DNA of 64,000 nt from Serratia quinivorans (GTDB taxonomy: Bacteria; Pseudomonadota; Gammaproteobacteria; Enterobacterales; Enterobacteriaceae), in NCBI GenBank assembly GCA_900457075.1, contig UGYN01000003.1:73675-137674 (forward strand). The letters run 5' to 3'. The notes below the pieces were generated by a model. It was not told the DNA's origin and did not search any database. It saw only the letters and a list, made by a program, of their open reading frames with translations. The translations under genes were made by a program, and so were the position numbers. Below are positions 35,630-45,028 of this stretch, piece by piece. Position 1 is the first letter of the stretch, and every line of letters begins with the position of its first letter.

Positions 35630-35739
35630 TGATGTTTCTTGTTGAAACTTGGTTGGTGCTAGTAATTTTAATTAATTTCGTTCTATATCTTTACAGCAAG
35701 GCAATGCATAGGGCTGTTATTTATTGCTTGAAATTATGA
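35626..35739 (+). CDS. Tiny membrane protein, 37 residues
   Basis: Begins MMMFLVETWLVLVILINFVL, a single hydrophobic helix, then a basic tail YSKAMHRAVIYCLKL. It overlaps the preceding gene by four bases. The pair resembles small two-peptide membrane systems in layout; function unknown. Confidence 0.45.
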   Translation: MMMFLVETWLVLVILINFVLYLYSKAMHRAVIYCLKL

Positions 35740-36169
35740 TTGGCAGGGGTTAACTAGTCAAGCAGAAAAATAACCACCTTGGAAAAGAAACGCGGAATGG
35801 TTTAGGTATTATCAATGATTTATTTATTTCAAGCATCCTTCACTTGTATGTAAATAGATGCAATATTAGCCAAGCTACAATCAATTGTTTTGTCGAAGTA
35901 ATTTTAATCTTTTCAGTGGCTATTTCATCTCTTCATTTGTTTAATTTTGTATATATAGTAAAGTTCACTGTTGCCAATATCTGTTTTTCAAATTTTGATA
36001 TTGCTATCAGCCAATGAAAACGCATTTCTCGCGTTGGTATGACCATGTCATACTGTGCCGTTGGCCGGGCATTATCGCGGGGAGTGGTGATAATTACACG
36101 TTCAAAGCAATAATCAGGAGCTATGACGACTTCATCGGAGCTGTCGCCGATAGATAAGTCATTTTCGAA

Positions 36170-36900
36170 ACCTGGACTGAACCCGTCCCGGTAGAAAAAG
36201 GGGTAGATGTTCTTGAAATCAACCGTCCCGACCGCTCTAAACGCCATCCGAAAGGAAAATCTGCTCATCATCTTAATGCCGAAATGCCGCCAGAATTTTC
36301 TTCCCTGGGAATGTCGAAGCCTTACCGATGTTGTGGGTCGTCAGTGTTGCACGCTGCAGTGTCGTAACAGTGAAACTTAAGCAAAATCAGGTCAGTTCGA
36401 TATTGATGCGCCTTTCAGGATATACGTGACAGGCTGCGGAAATCAAAATCGCACGAATGCGTTACTGCGTATATGCGTTTTGAATCTTCAGAAAGATCCC
36501 ATGGCCCCTAGCTCTTTGTTGCATACTTATAAGTCTGGATAAACAATAGATATCCCTTGCAAAAGCACGTTCTCAACTGGATGAATTGTCGGATAATTTA
36601 ACTCACGAACATGCCAGAAGTTTACGAAGACAGTATGAGGTTGACTCTCAAACCTTTGCCATCTTACTGGCAGTAGTAGGTGATAATTCTGAGCGGTTAG
36701 AAAAATGTGTCATTCGTGATGTATACCTGTTTCCAGCATCCTCAAGTAAAGCCATCAGCGCGGTGGGCAATCATCCCAGTACGCATGCGTCACGCTCTGT
36801 GTACACAAGTCTATATGTGCTGAGGTGAACAGAGGAAAGACTAAACAAAGAAATTTTAAGTTACCTTAGACGTTATATCGTCCGAGGATTTCATAACAGA
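36170..36900 (+). pseudogene. IS110-family transposase remnant
   Basis: Fragments appear in order on the plus strand: VDVLEINRPDRSKRHPKGKS near 36205, VARCSVVTVKLK near 36340, ARSQLDELSDNLTHEHARSL near 36560, FAILLAVVGDNSERL near 36655, FPASSSKA near 36732, and after a frame change EILSYLRRYIVR near 36850. All are IS110 landmarks (NRPDRSxRRRxGKSD, VGDNPERL, PASSGKT). Several stops and frame changes show it is dead. The bases 35740-36169 hold nothing recognisable. Confidence 0.7.
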
Positions 36901-36924
36901 TTTGGATGGGCCTAACTACGGATG

Positions 36925-37165
36925 TTGACTTTACCGTAGCAGAGTCGCTCTTCAGTTTGAAGAAAAAGAGTGCATAGAGTGCATTAGAAAACGGATCTGC
37001 AAAACCCGAGATCTGGCCTACGCCGGTATATTCGATTACATCGAATATGTTCGACAATCGGGCTCACCGCCAGAGGGCCATCTCGGCGGTGTAAGTCCTG
37101 AGGCCTTCGAACAGGCCTTATCGTGAGGATAGAAATTACCTACTACCGTGGTCGTCCAAATATCA
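36925..37165 (+). pseudogene. IS3-family orfB 3' remnant (copy 1)
   Basis: Translatable pieces VAESLFSLKKK, RKRICKTRDLAYAGIFDYIE and HLGGVSPEAFEQA match the end of an IS3-family integrase. Interrupted by indels. The same element type is present at 40887-41235. Confidence 0.65.
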
Positions 37166-37219
37166 CGAATTTGATTGCTGATGATAAAGTTCAGTATCCT
37201 CACTCAAGAGCCAGATCGT

Positions 37220-37432
37220 TCATGGTTCCATGCAATGCTTGCAAGGACAGACCTCTACCGGCCCATATTTTTGTCTATTTGCTTCAGTAATGGCCAAATC
37301 TGGATGATCAAAAAGACCGAGAACACTTCGATGTATAATAATAGGAAGCTGACGACATCTTCCCGCGTGTATTTCATGTTTGCCATTCATGTTTGAATGT
37401 CGGCTGACGTAATAATAATCGCTCATTTTCAT
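37220..37432 (-). CDS. Small Cys/His-containing conserved protein
   Basis: 70 residues: YYYVSRHSNMNGKHEIHAGR, CRQLP, LGLFDHPDLAITEANRQKYG and VEVCPCKHC. The spacing (NxNGxHEIHxxxCxxLP ... A...A...Y..V..C..C) is that of a widespread small-protein family I remember only as uncharacterised, possibly metal binding. GAGAGAAAG precedes the ATG. Intact despite the surrounding IS debris. Confidence 0.55.
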   Translation of the reverse strand: MKMSDYYYVSRHSNMNGKHEIHAGRCRQLPIIIHRSVLGLFDHPDLAITEANRQKYGPVEVCPCKHCMEP

Positions 37433-38185
37433 AACTTTCTCTCAAATATCAAGTATGGTTTAAAAATTGACACCATCCTGTGCTAAGAACCAATAATTCC
37501 GATCATGTTAAATTTAAGGTCGAAATTTTTTGGTTAGGTTTAATATGGTTGAAATAGCCGATAGCACTTCAACCGCCTAGACGTATTTAGTGTTTTTTCT
37601 AAAAACAGCACCTAGTTTGGTGTATTAAAAACTACATCACATTAACATATCCAACACATAGCACTTACTCTGTTAACGATAGTTATCTGTGATTCTGCAA
37701 TATGTTGAAAACGGGTGCATTTGGTTAGTAAAATTATGTTCTATATTCTCACATTGGGTTTCTTGGCCCTATATACCATTAGAATGGTTTACTTTAATAT
37801 TATTGTTTTTCTTTATTTTTACGATTAATGAGTTGCTTGCGCAATGAATTAATTATTTATTTTTGGATTTTACTGAACATTATAATACTCCGTTGATTTT
37901 TTTGTTTTAAATCGGTTGTTGAATGTCAGGATTTTATTATCACAATGTAATTTTGACTGGATAAACTGAACATCAATTCTGTTTGGTGTTCAGAGAGGGA
38001 TGAAATCTATCAGAGTTAGTGACTCTATTTTAAAGTGGCTACACGTTATTGTTTGTAACTCATAGTAAGTTAATGATTAATAGTGTGCTCGTATTTATAT
38101 ACAGAAAATAAATAATTTTTTGAGTGCCCCCGAGCCCGTAAACAAATCTGGCCTATATTTGGATTGACTCCACACCGGTAAACGC
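37433..38185. other. AT-rich intergenic region
   Basis: About 750 bases without a convincing gene. A short minus-strand frame at 38070-38267 has no ribosome site or family. I see no clear promoter, terminator or repeat beyond a few short inverted repeats. Confidence 0.4.
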
Positions 38186-39098
<913 letters not shown>

Positions 39099-39297
39099 CT
39101 AATGCCATGCAGCTCAAGTACCTGACTTCGTAACACAGCCCGTCTGCCGTCTGGTTTTTCAGGACGATTTTTCCAGTATGTATTATAGCTGCTGCGATGA
39201 ACCCCAAACACATAGCAGAGAGTGGCCACAGGATAACGCGCCCTGAGTTTCCCGATTATCGAGAACTGTTCAGGGAGTCTGACATCAAGAGCGCGGT

Positions 39298-40519
39298 TGT
39301 AGATTCAATTGGTCAACGCAACAGTCATGTGAAAACATGGGGTTGCGGAGGGTTTTTGAATGAGACGGACATTTACAGCAAAGGAAAAAGCATCTGTTTT
39401 TGAACTGTGGAAGAACGGAACAGGCTTCAGTGAAATAGCTAATATTCTGGGTTCGAAACCAGGAACAATCTTCACTATGTTAAGAGATACTGGCGGCATA
39501 AAACCCAATGAGCGCAAGCGGGCTGTAGCTCACCTGACGCTGTCTGAGCGCGAGGAAATACGAGCCGGTTTGTCAGCCAAAATGAGCATTCGTGCGATAG
39601 CGACTGCGCTAAATCGCAGTCCTTCGACGATCTCACGTGAAGTTCAGCGTAATCGAGGCAGGCGCTATTACAAAGCTGTTGATGCTAATCAACCGGGCCA
39701 GCAGGATGGCGAAAAGACCAAAACCGTGCTTACTGGATCAGAATTTACCGTTGCGAGAGCTTGTTCTGGAAAAGCTGGAGATGAAGTGGTCTCCTGAGCA
39801 AATATCAGGATGGTTAAGGCGAACGAAGCCGCGTCAAAAAACACTGCGAATATCACCTGAGACAATTTATAAAACGCTGTACTTTCGTAGCCGTGAAGCG
39901 CTACACCACCTGAATGTACAGCATCTGCGCCGGTCGCATAGCCTTCGTCATGGCAGACGCCATACCCGCAAAGGTGAAAAAGGTACGATCAACATAGTGA
40001 ACGGAACGCCAATTCACGAACGCTCCCGGCATATCGATAACAGACGCTCTCTGGGGCACTGGGAAGGCGATTTAGTATCAGGCACAAAAAACTCGCATAT
40101 AGCCACACTTGTAGACCGAAAATCACGTTATACGATAATCCTTAGACTCAGGGGTAAATATTTTTCCTCAGTGAATCAGGCTCTTACCGATAAATTCCTG
40201 AGCTTGCCGCCTGAACTCCGGCAATCACTGACATGGGACAGAGGAATGGAGTTGGCCAAGCATCTGGAATTTACTGGCAGCACCGGAGTTAAAGTTTACT
40301 TCTGCGATCCTCAGAGTCCCTGGCAGCGGGGAACAAACGAGAACACTAATGGGCTAATTAGACAGTACTTTCCCAAAAAGACATGCCTTGCCCAATATAC
40401 TCAACATGAGCTGGATCAGGTTGCAGCTCAGCTAAACAACAGACCAAGAAAGACACTGAAGTTCAAAACACCGAAAGAGATAATTGAAAGGGGTGTTGCG
40501 TTGACAGATTGAATCTACA
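39298..40519 (+). mobile_element. IS30-family insertion sequence
   Basis: About 1.22 kb with terminal inverted repeats TGTAGATTCAATTGGTCAAC (left) and the reverse of GTTGACAGATTGAATCTACA (right). It is inserted in orfA/orfB of the IS1222-like element. Left flank GCGGT and right flank GTAGCC show a two-base GT duplication, as expected for IS30 elements; removing the insert restores the host reading ...GGTAGCC.... Confidence 0.9.
39360..40512 (+). pseudogene. IS30-family transposase, split by a frameshift
   Basis: The N-terminal HTH part (MRRTFTAKEKASVFELWKNG, MSIRAIATALNRSPSTISRE) is in one frame to about 39690. The catalytic part is in the next frame (SLGHWEGDLVSGTKNSHIA, SLTWDRGMELAKH, DPQSPWQRGTNENTNGLIRQ), carrying the three acidic residues. 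Joining them across one extra base near GCTAATCAACCGG (39683-39695) gives a normal-length transposase of about 383 residues. Two overlapping frames, 39360-39797 and 39637-40512, result. Error or true inactivation cannot be distinguished. Confidence 0.8.
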
Positions 40520-40808
40520 GTAGCCTTTTTTAATATTTCGCCTTCCATTTCAATGCGTTGTAGTTTTTTCTTCAGTTCACGTATTTCGATTTGTTCCGGT
40601 GTTATTGGAGAAGCTTTTGGTGTTTTGCCCTGACGCTTTTCACGCAGTTGCTTGACCCATTTTGTCATTGTGGAAAGACCGACATCCATAGCCTTAGCGG
40701 CATCAGAGACGGTGTAGTTTTGATCGACAACCAACTGAGCGGATTCGCGTTTGAATTCAGGACTAAAATTTCTTCTTTTCAGGTGGCCAAATTCAGTAAA
40801 CCACTTCA

Positions 40809-40886
40809 ATGCGCTGAAAGGTGCACGTCCGGTTCGGAGAGGAGAGGCAGGGAAATAGTCCGACTACGCCCTGCCTCTTACTCTAC
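40809..40886 (+). other. Group II intron 3' end scar (domains V-VI)
   Basis: ATGCGCTGAAAGGTGCACG followed by TCCGGTTCGGAG reads as the 3' strand of a domain V hairpin (bulge and GAAA-type loop). GAGGCAGGG...CCCTGCCTC then forms a domain VI stem with a TTACTCTAC 3' end. The 5' half of domain V is missing, cut by the end of the IS1222-like element. The downstream base starts an IS3-family coding fragment, so the intron had inserted into that transposase gene. Confidence 0.65.
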
Positions 40887-41235
40887 TACGCACCTGGCAG
40901 GGTTGGCTCTACCTGGCCGTGGTCATAGATCTCTTTGCACGTAATGTGGTGGGTTGGTCAATGAAACCGACGTTGTCGCGTGAACTTGCACTGGATGAAC
41001 TGATGATGGCCGTCCGGCGGCGTAAACCTGCGGAAAGCGTAATTGTGCACAGCGATCAGGGCAGTCAGTATGGTAGTGATGACTGGCAACGGTTCTGCCG
41101 GGCCAATGGCCCGGGCGGATATCTTCGATTATATTGAAGTGTTCACAACCGTACCCGGCGCCACAGTCATCTCGGTGGCGTAAGTCCGGAGGCCTCGCCG
41201 TGAGGACAGAAACTGTCTACTGGGATATGGTCACT
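40887..41235 (+). pseudogene. IS3-family orfB remnant (copy 2) with internal deletion
   Basis: RTWQGWLYLAVVIDLFARNV, ELMMAVRRRKPAESVIVHSD and QGSQYGSDDWQRFCRANG are followed directly by ADIFDYIEVF and RRHSHLGGVSPEA, so the segment between (with the catalytic Glu) is deleted. The final bases GAGGACAGAAACTGTCTACT resemble those after the copy at 37125. Confidence 0.75.
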
Positions 41236-41239
41236 CCAC

Positions 41240-43840
41240 TTAAATGAAGTCGATGTCTATGGTTTTTTGACTATCATTTATAATCGCTGTAACAGTGAAT
41301 TTCCCGGGCGTATTACTGGTTATATAACTGGATGCATAACCAGTATCATCAGTCATAACTGGACTATCGATAACAAGTTCTTTATCGGACTGAAAAATAA
41401 CACTTTGGCCTGAAAGCAGACCATCCTTACCTACTACTACAACTCCGACACTATTTTTATCAACACCATCTGCTTTAGCATTGTTATTGTCTATACCTAA
41501 AACACCAATTTCAGCATCAATTATATTTTTGAAGTCAACATAGATGCTTTTATCGATTTCATTAATAGATGCAATAACCTGAACTTTTCCAGTGTAAGGA
41601 CTGGTAATAGTAGTGATGGCATCCCCATTACTATTCGTGATTTTTGGGCTTTGAACGGTGGCTTCGTTGGCGGTGCTAAATATAACACTTTGTCCATAAA
41701 GAGGCTTTTCATCTACTCCTATAACACGAACTATAATCTCATCAACAGAAATATTGTCAGACTCTGCATAATTCGTCTTTATATCCATGTCAGTAATTAT
41801 TGCATCATCGTTATTAGTAAACATAACATCTATTACTTGGATGCTGTTGTTAACTGAAGCCGTGATTGATGAAGACCCAGCAACAACATTAGTTAAAGTT
41901 GTTGTGGCAAAACCATAGGTATCACTAATTATCGGGCTATTAATAATTGCTCCATTATCACTTTCAAACGTTACACTCTGGTTTGATAGTTGCTTTCCAT
42001 CCTTGCCAATAACAAGAGCGGATACAGAGTTCTCTTCAATTCCATTACCCTCAGCATTATTTTTTAAAATCCCCAAAAAGTTCACTTGAGATTCAGGGTC
42101 ATTCCTGTCACTTTCTGAAAAATTAACATCTGTGGTCATGTAACTATTGTTTATAGTTGCTGTGGTTTTTGCAATACCCTCGACCGTGTTCGTGAGTGCT
42201 GCTTCGGCTATACCATTTTCGTCAGTCATTACCGGACTGGTGATAGTTGCCCCATTGCTTGTACTAAAAATCACATACTGCCCAGGAAGGAGTTGCTGTA
42301 CATCATTTTTCACGGTCGCGAATACCGTATTAACATCTGTACCATTGGCTTTTGCATTATCCTGTTCTATACCGATAACACCTATTATAGCATTATCACC
42401 ATTCGCTTGCATTACGTAAACTTCGGCGTTACTCGATACTGCCATGCCACCACTGGCTAGTAGTACCTTATAATAACCTAGAGCTTTCCCGTTACCAATA
42501 ATTCTAATATTATCTGCGGGTACATGAAACTCTGCAAAGCCTTGAACAATATCTTCTGCAGTCACGTCCCGACTAGCGTTCCACGGGGAGTCTGGGACTG
42601 GCGAGTCAGGGGTTGTAGTATAACCAACCCAATAGGTTGTGATATTATCGCCCTCTTGCATATTATCCCAAGAAATAGTCATTATAGTTCCATCGTTGTT
42701 GTTCACTTCTTCTTTATCAATGGTTTTGTCCTCTTCAGCAGAGATAAAGACTGGCGGAGGTAGAGGGTCGCAGTGAACATTATCAACATTGATATATGTA
42801 TAGTTTGATATACCAGTTGGTGATGGTTCCGAAACTTGGTACCAGACTTGGGCATAACCGATCTGGATTGGTGTCGCTGCTGTTACTGGGATTTGTACAT
42901 CAAAACCTGCTTTTGCTTCTTCTTCAGTTAAAGTGTGTATTTCTTCATATACAGCATTGGATATTACATCACCATTTAAAGTATAACCTTGCCAATATAC
43001 TGTTATTTGGCTTTCGGTTAAGAAAAGTGGATTACCAAGGACGGTCACTATAACACCATCACTAACATTTTCACATCCTATCCATCCCTCATTGTTTTCC
43101 GGAACTAGTGATGCTGGATACTGAACCATTGTATCCATATCTATGTTAACGCTTGCGGCTTCTGATGTTTTTTGGGTGAGTGATAGAGGGGGGGAAATAG
43201 CGTATGAAGCCCATGCGTAGCCTTGGTCAATTGCTGTAATAAATGGAGGTTCAACAAGAACATTCGCACCGTTTTCGATATCAGAACCAGTGATAACATG
43301 GGATATAATTGTAACACTTTCTGATACAAATCCAGTTTTTTTATTAAAACCTGCCCAGTAAATTTCAATGCGAGCACCTTTAACAAATTCATCAGATGTA
43401 TTGGGTATGTGAATATGCGACCCTAAATTTAAAATTACACTGGCATTATCTATTACATTTTCAACAGCATCAGGGAAAGATGGAGGGGGGAGCACGCCAG
43501 CATGTTTACGTTTAACTATTGCGACCGAAACACCTGACTTTGATGGGTTTTGATATGAGTCTATAGCCGTAAACCAAGTATGATGCTTACCATTTGTAAC
43601 TAAAGGTTCAGGCACGATTGAGGCCCAAGGGAAAGCGCTATCTATGTTTTTTGATGTCAAAAAAATGTCACTAACGAAATGACCATCCCAGTATAACGCT
43701 AAGTAATCACCTTTTTTTGGGTTGCCGTAGGCATTAACTACAATGCTGACCCCACCTGCAGTAACTAGTTCCACTTCACTAATGAAACCGTCATCTACCA
43801 TTTGAGGTAACGAAGGGGATGCCAAGGTTGAATATCCCAT
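41240..43840 (-). CDS. Large repeat protein: four YWxGY-type domains plus four Big-1 domains
   Basis: 866 residues without a signal peptide. About residues 1-465 hold four units of about 115 residues, each with a core such as DYLALYWDGHF, ARIEIYWAGFNKKTG, SQITVYWQGYTLNGD and DNITTYWVGYTTTPD followed by a helix-like acidic stretch. Residues about 470-866 are four Big-1 domains (pattern NxAxANGxDxNxVxAxVxxxDGxxLxxQxVxF). The YWxGY unit is shared with the protein at 32124. AAGGAAAAC precedes the ATG. It forms a minus-strand pair with the 82-residue gene and diverges from the autotransporter at 44540. Confidence 0.8.
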   Translation of the reverse strand: MGYSTLASPSLPQMVDDGFISEVELVTAGGVSIVVNAYGNPKKGDYLALYWDGHFVSDIFLTSKNIDSAFPWASIVPEPLVTNGKHHTWFTAIDSYQNPSKSGVSVAIVKRKHAGVLPPPSFPDAVENVIDNASVILNLGSHIHIPNTSDEFVKGARIEIYWAGFNKKTGFVSESVTIISHVITGSDIENGANVLVEPPFITAIDQGYAWASYAISPPLSLTQKTSEAASVNIDMDTMVQYPASLVPENNEGWIGCENVSDGVIVTVLGNPLFLTESQITVYWQGYTLNGDVISNAVYEEIHTLTEEEAKAGFDVQIPVTAATPIQIGYAQVWYQVSEPSPTGISNYTYINVDNVHCDPLPPPVFISAEEDKTIDKEEVNNNDGTIMTISWDNMQEGDNITTYWVGYTTTPDSPVPDSPWNASRDVTAEDIVQGFAEFHVPADNIRIIGNGKALGYYKVLLASGGMAVSSNAEVYVMQANGDNAIIGVIGIEQDNAKANGTDVNTVFATVKNDVQQLLPGQYVIFSTSNGATITSPVMTDENGIAEAALTNTVEGIAKTTATINNSYMTTDVNFSESDRNDPESQVNFLGILKNNAEGNGIEENSVSALVIGKDGKQLSNQSVTFESDNGAIINSPIISDTYGFATTTLTNVVAGSSSITASVNNSIQVIDVMFTNNDDAIITDMDIKTNYAESDNISVDEIIVRVIGVDEKPLYGQSVIFSTANEATVQSPKITNSNGDAITTITSPYTGKVQVIASINEIDKSIYVDFKNIIDAEIGVLGIDNNNAKADGVDKNSVGVVVVGKDGLLSGQSVIFQSDKELVIDSPVMTDDTGYASSYITSNTPGKFTVTAIINDSQKTIDIDFI

Positions 43841-43886
43841 GAGTTTTCCTTTTTTATCTGGTTAGAGTCTGGCAAGCTAACGATAG

Positions 43887-44132
43887 CTAGTCGGTAATGA
43901 CCTTTTTATATGACATTTCAATTAAGTATTTGAATCTTTTCATGTCGTTCATAGCTAGTTCGCTATAGTAGAACGTTATCTCCCGCCATAGTTCGAAAAC
44001 AGCTTTGGCTGAAAATATAAACAGTAGTTTTGACGACTTTTCGTTTTGCTCTTCAGCAAACTTCAAATAAGTTCTTATCTTTCCATCGGTAACAAGAGTT
44101 ACTTCGTTATATGAAAACTGAACTTTATTCAT
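43887..44132 (-). CDS. Small hypothetical protein upstream of the Big-1 protein
   Basis: 81 residues from the second of two adjacent ATGs (44132), six bases after GGAGG. Soluble: MNKVQFSYNEVTLVTDGKIR, then a helical AVFELWREITFYYSELAMND. It precedes the 866-residue gene by 46 bases on the same strand, so it may be cotranscribed. No family recognised. Confidence 0.55.
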   Translation of the reverse strand: MNKVQFSYNEVTLVTDGKIRTYLKFAEEQNEKSSKLLFIFSAKAVFELWREITFYYSELAMNDMKRFKYLIEMSYKKVITD

Positions 44133-44135
44133 CAT

Positions 44136-44539
44136 CCACCTCCGACATGAAAGTAGTATCTTTGAAAATTAAGGAATTGTTTATTTAACATATTGGCAAG
44201 ATTAATGTATATGCTATAAATCCACATTTGTCTATGTTGTATGGTTGGTTTATCATGTGCGTTTGTTTTTTATGTCTATCATTTTAATAAAAGAACCAAA
44301 ATTGTTTGAGACAAGATCTTTATTTGTTTTTGATAAGTACCTGTATTGTTATATCAAAGTCTTATGGTATCCCTAAGAACGGTTTGTCATCTTTTTTTTT
44401 GTTTTTTATTACCTTGCTTTTTATCTTGTGCCTATTGCTCAGTTTAGTTATCTTAAAAAAATATAAATTTTGCGTTTTTTTACATTTTATCTATAAATTA
44501 ATTGCTGTGGCTAGGTTAAAGAAAATAAAGAGGCTATAA
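44136..44539. promoter_or_regulatory. Divergent AT-rich control region
   Basis: Lies between the minus-strand pair ending upstream at 44132 and the autotransporter at 44540. A candidate plus-strand promoter is TTGTCT (44228-44233), a 17-base spacer and TATCAT (44251-44256). A TTG-started hydrophobic frame at 44306-44539 lacks a ribosome site and is not called a gene. Confidence 0.35.
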
Positions 44540-45028
44540 ATGCATACCATTAATGATACAAAAGTAATGTCAACTAGATACATTGCTTTTTTTTGCTTGA
44601 TCCTCCAACTCTTATGGGTGTTTTTTAGCGCGTATTTGCCCTCCTCGCTGGCATATGCTGATGACGGTAAAAATGTAGCATCTTCTAGTCATAGTTTGTT
44701 TTCTTCAAACACTGTTTTATATACTCTCGGGGAAGGTGAGTCTGTTTCATCGGTAGCAAAAAAATTCGATTTAACAATTAATGAATTAAAAATGCTCAAT
44801 CAATTCAGAACATACTCTAAACCATTTGATAATCTTTCTCGTGGCGATGTAGTCGATATCCCTTCTAAAAATTTAGCTGATAAAGGATATCTTTATGAAG
44901 ATAATCAAAATAAAGAGGAAGATTATATAGTTAACTCCATGTCAACAGTTGGGGGGAATGTTGTCCTCTGGCGATGTTGGGAGGCAGTCAAAGTCGTTGG
45001 CAAAAGGATTTGCTGTCGGGGAGGTTAA
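44540..45028 (+). CDS. Inverse autotransporter, N-terminal part (signal peptide and LysM), frame-broken
   Basis: 162 residues before an out-of-frame stop. Signal peptide (RYIAFFCLILQLLWVFFSAY ... SSLAYA-DDG), then a LysM domain at about residues 58-108 (LYTLGEGESVSSVAKKFDLT, LKMLNQFRTYSKPFDNLSRG, DVVDIP). The real protein continues in the +1 frame at 44949. The break is at a run of six G (44951-44956); five G would fuse the two frames as STVGGMLSSGD. AGAGG seven bases before the ATG. Confidence 0.8.
   Translation: MHTINDTKVMSTRYIAFFCLILQLLWVFFSAYLPSSLAYADDGKNVASSSHSLFSSNTVLYTLGEGESVSSVAKKFDLTINELKMLNQFRTYSKPFDNLSRGDVVDIPSKNLADKGYLYEDNQNKEEDYIVNSMSTVGGNVVLWRCWEAVKVVGKRICCRGG

Noticed and set aside
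35933..36271. A 112-codon minus-strand frame
   Set aside because: Its 5' half lies over plus-strand IS110 fragments (NRPDRSKRHPKGKS), which explain the sequence better.
44306..44539. A hydrophobic 77-codon frame just before the first autotransporter
   Set aside because: Only a TTG start without ribosome site in AT-rich DNA; probably chance.
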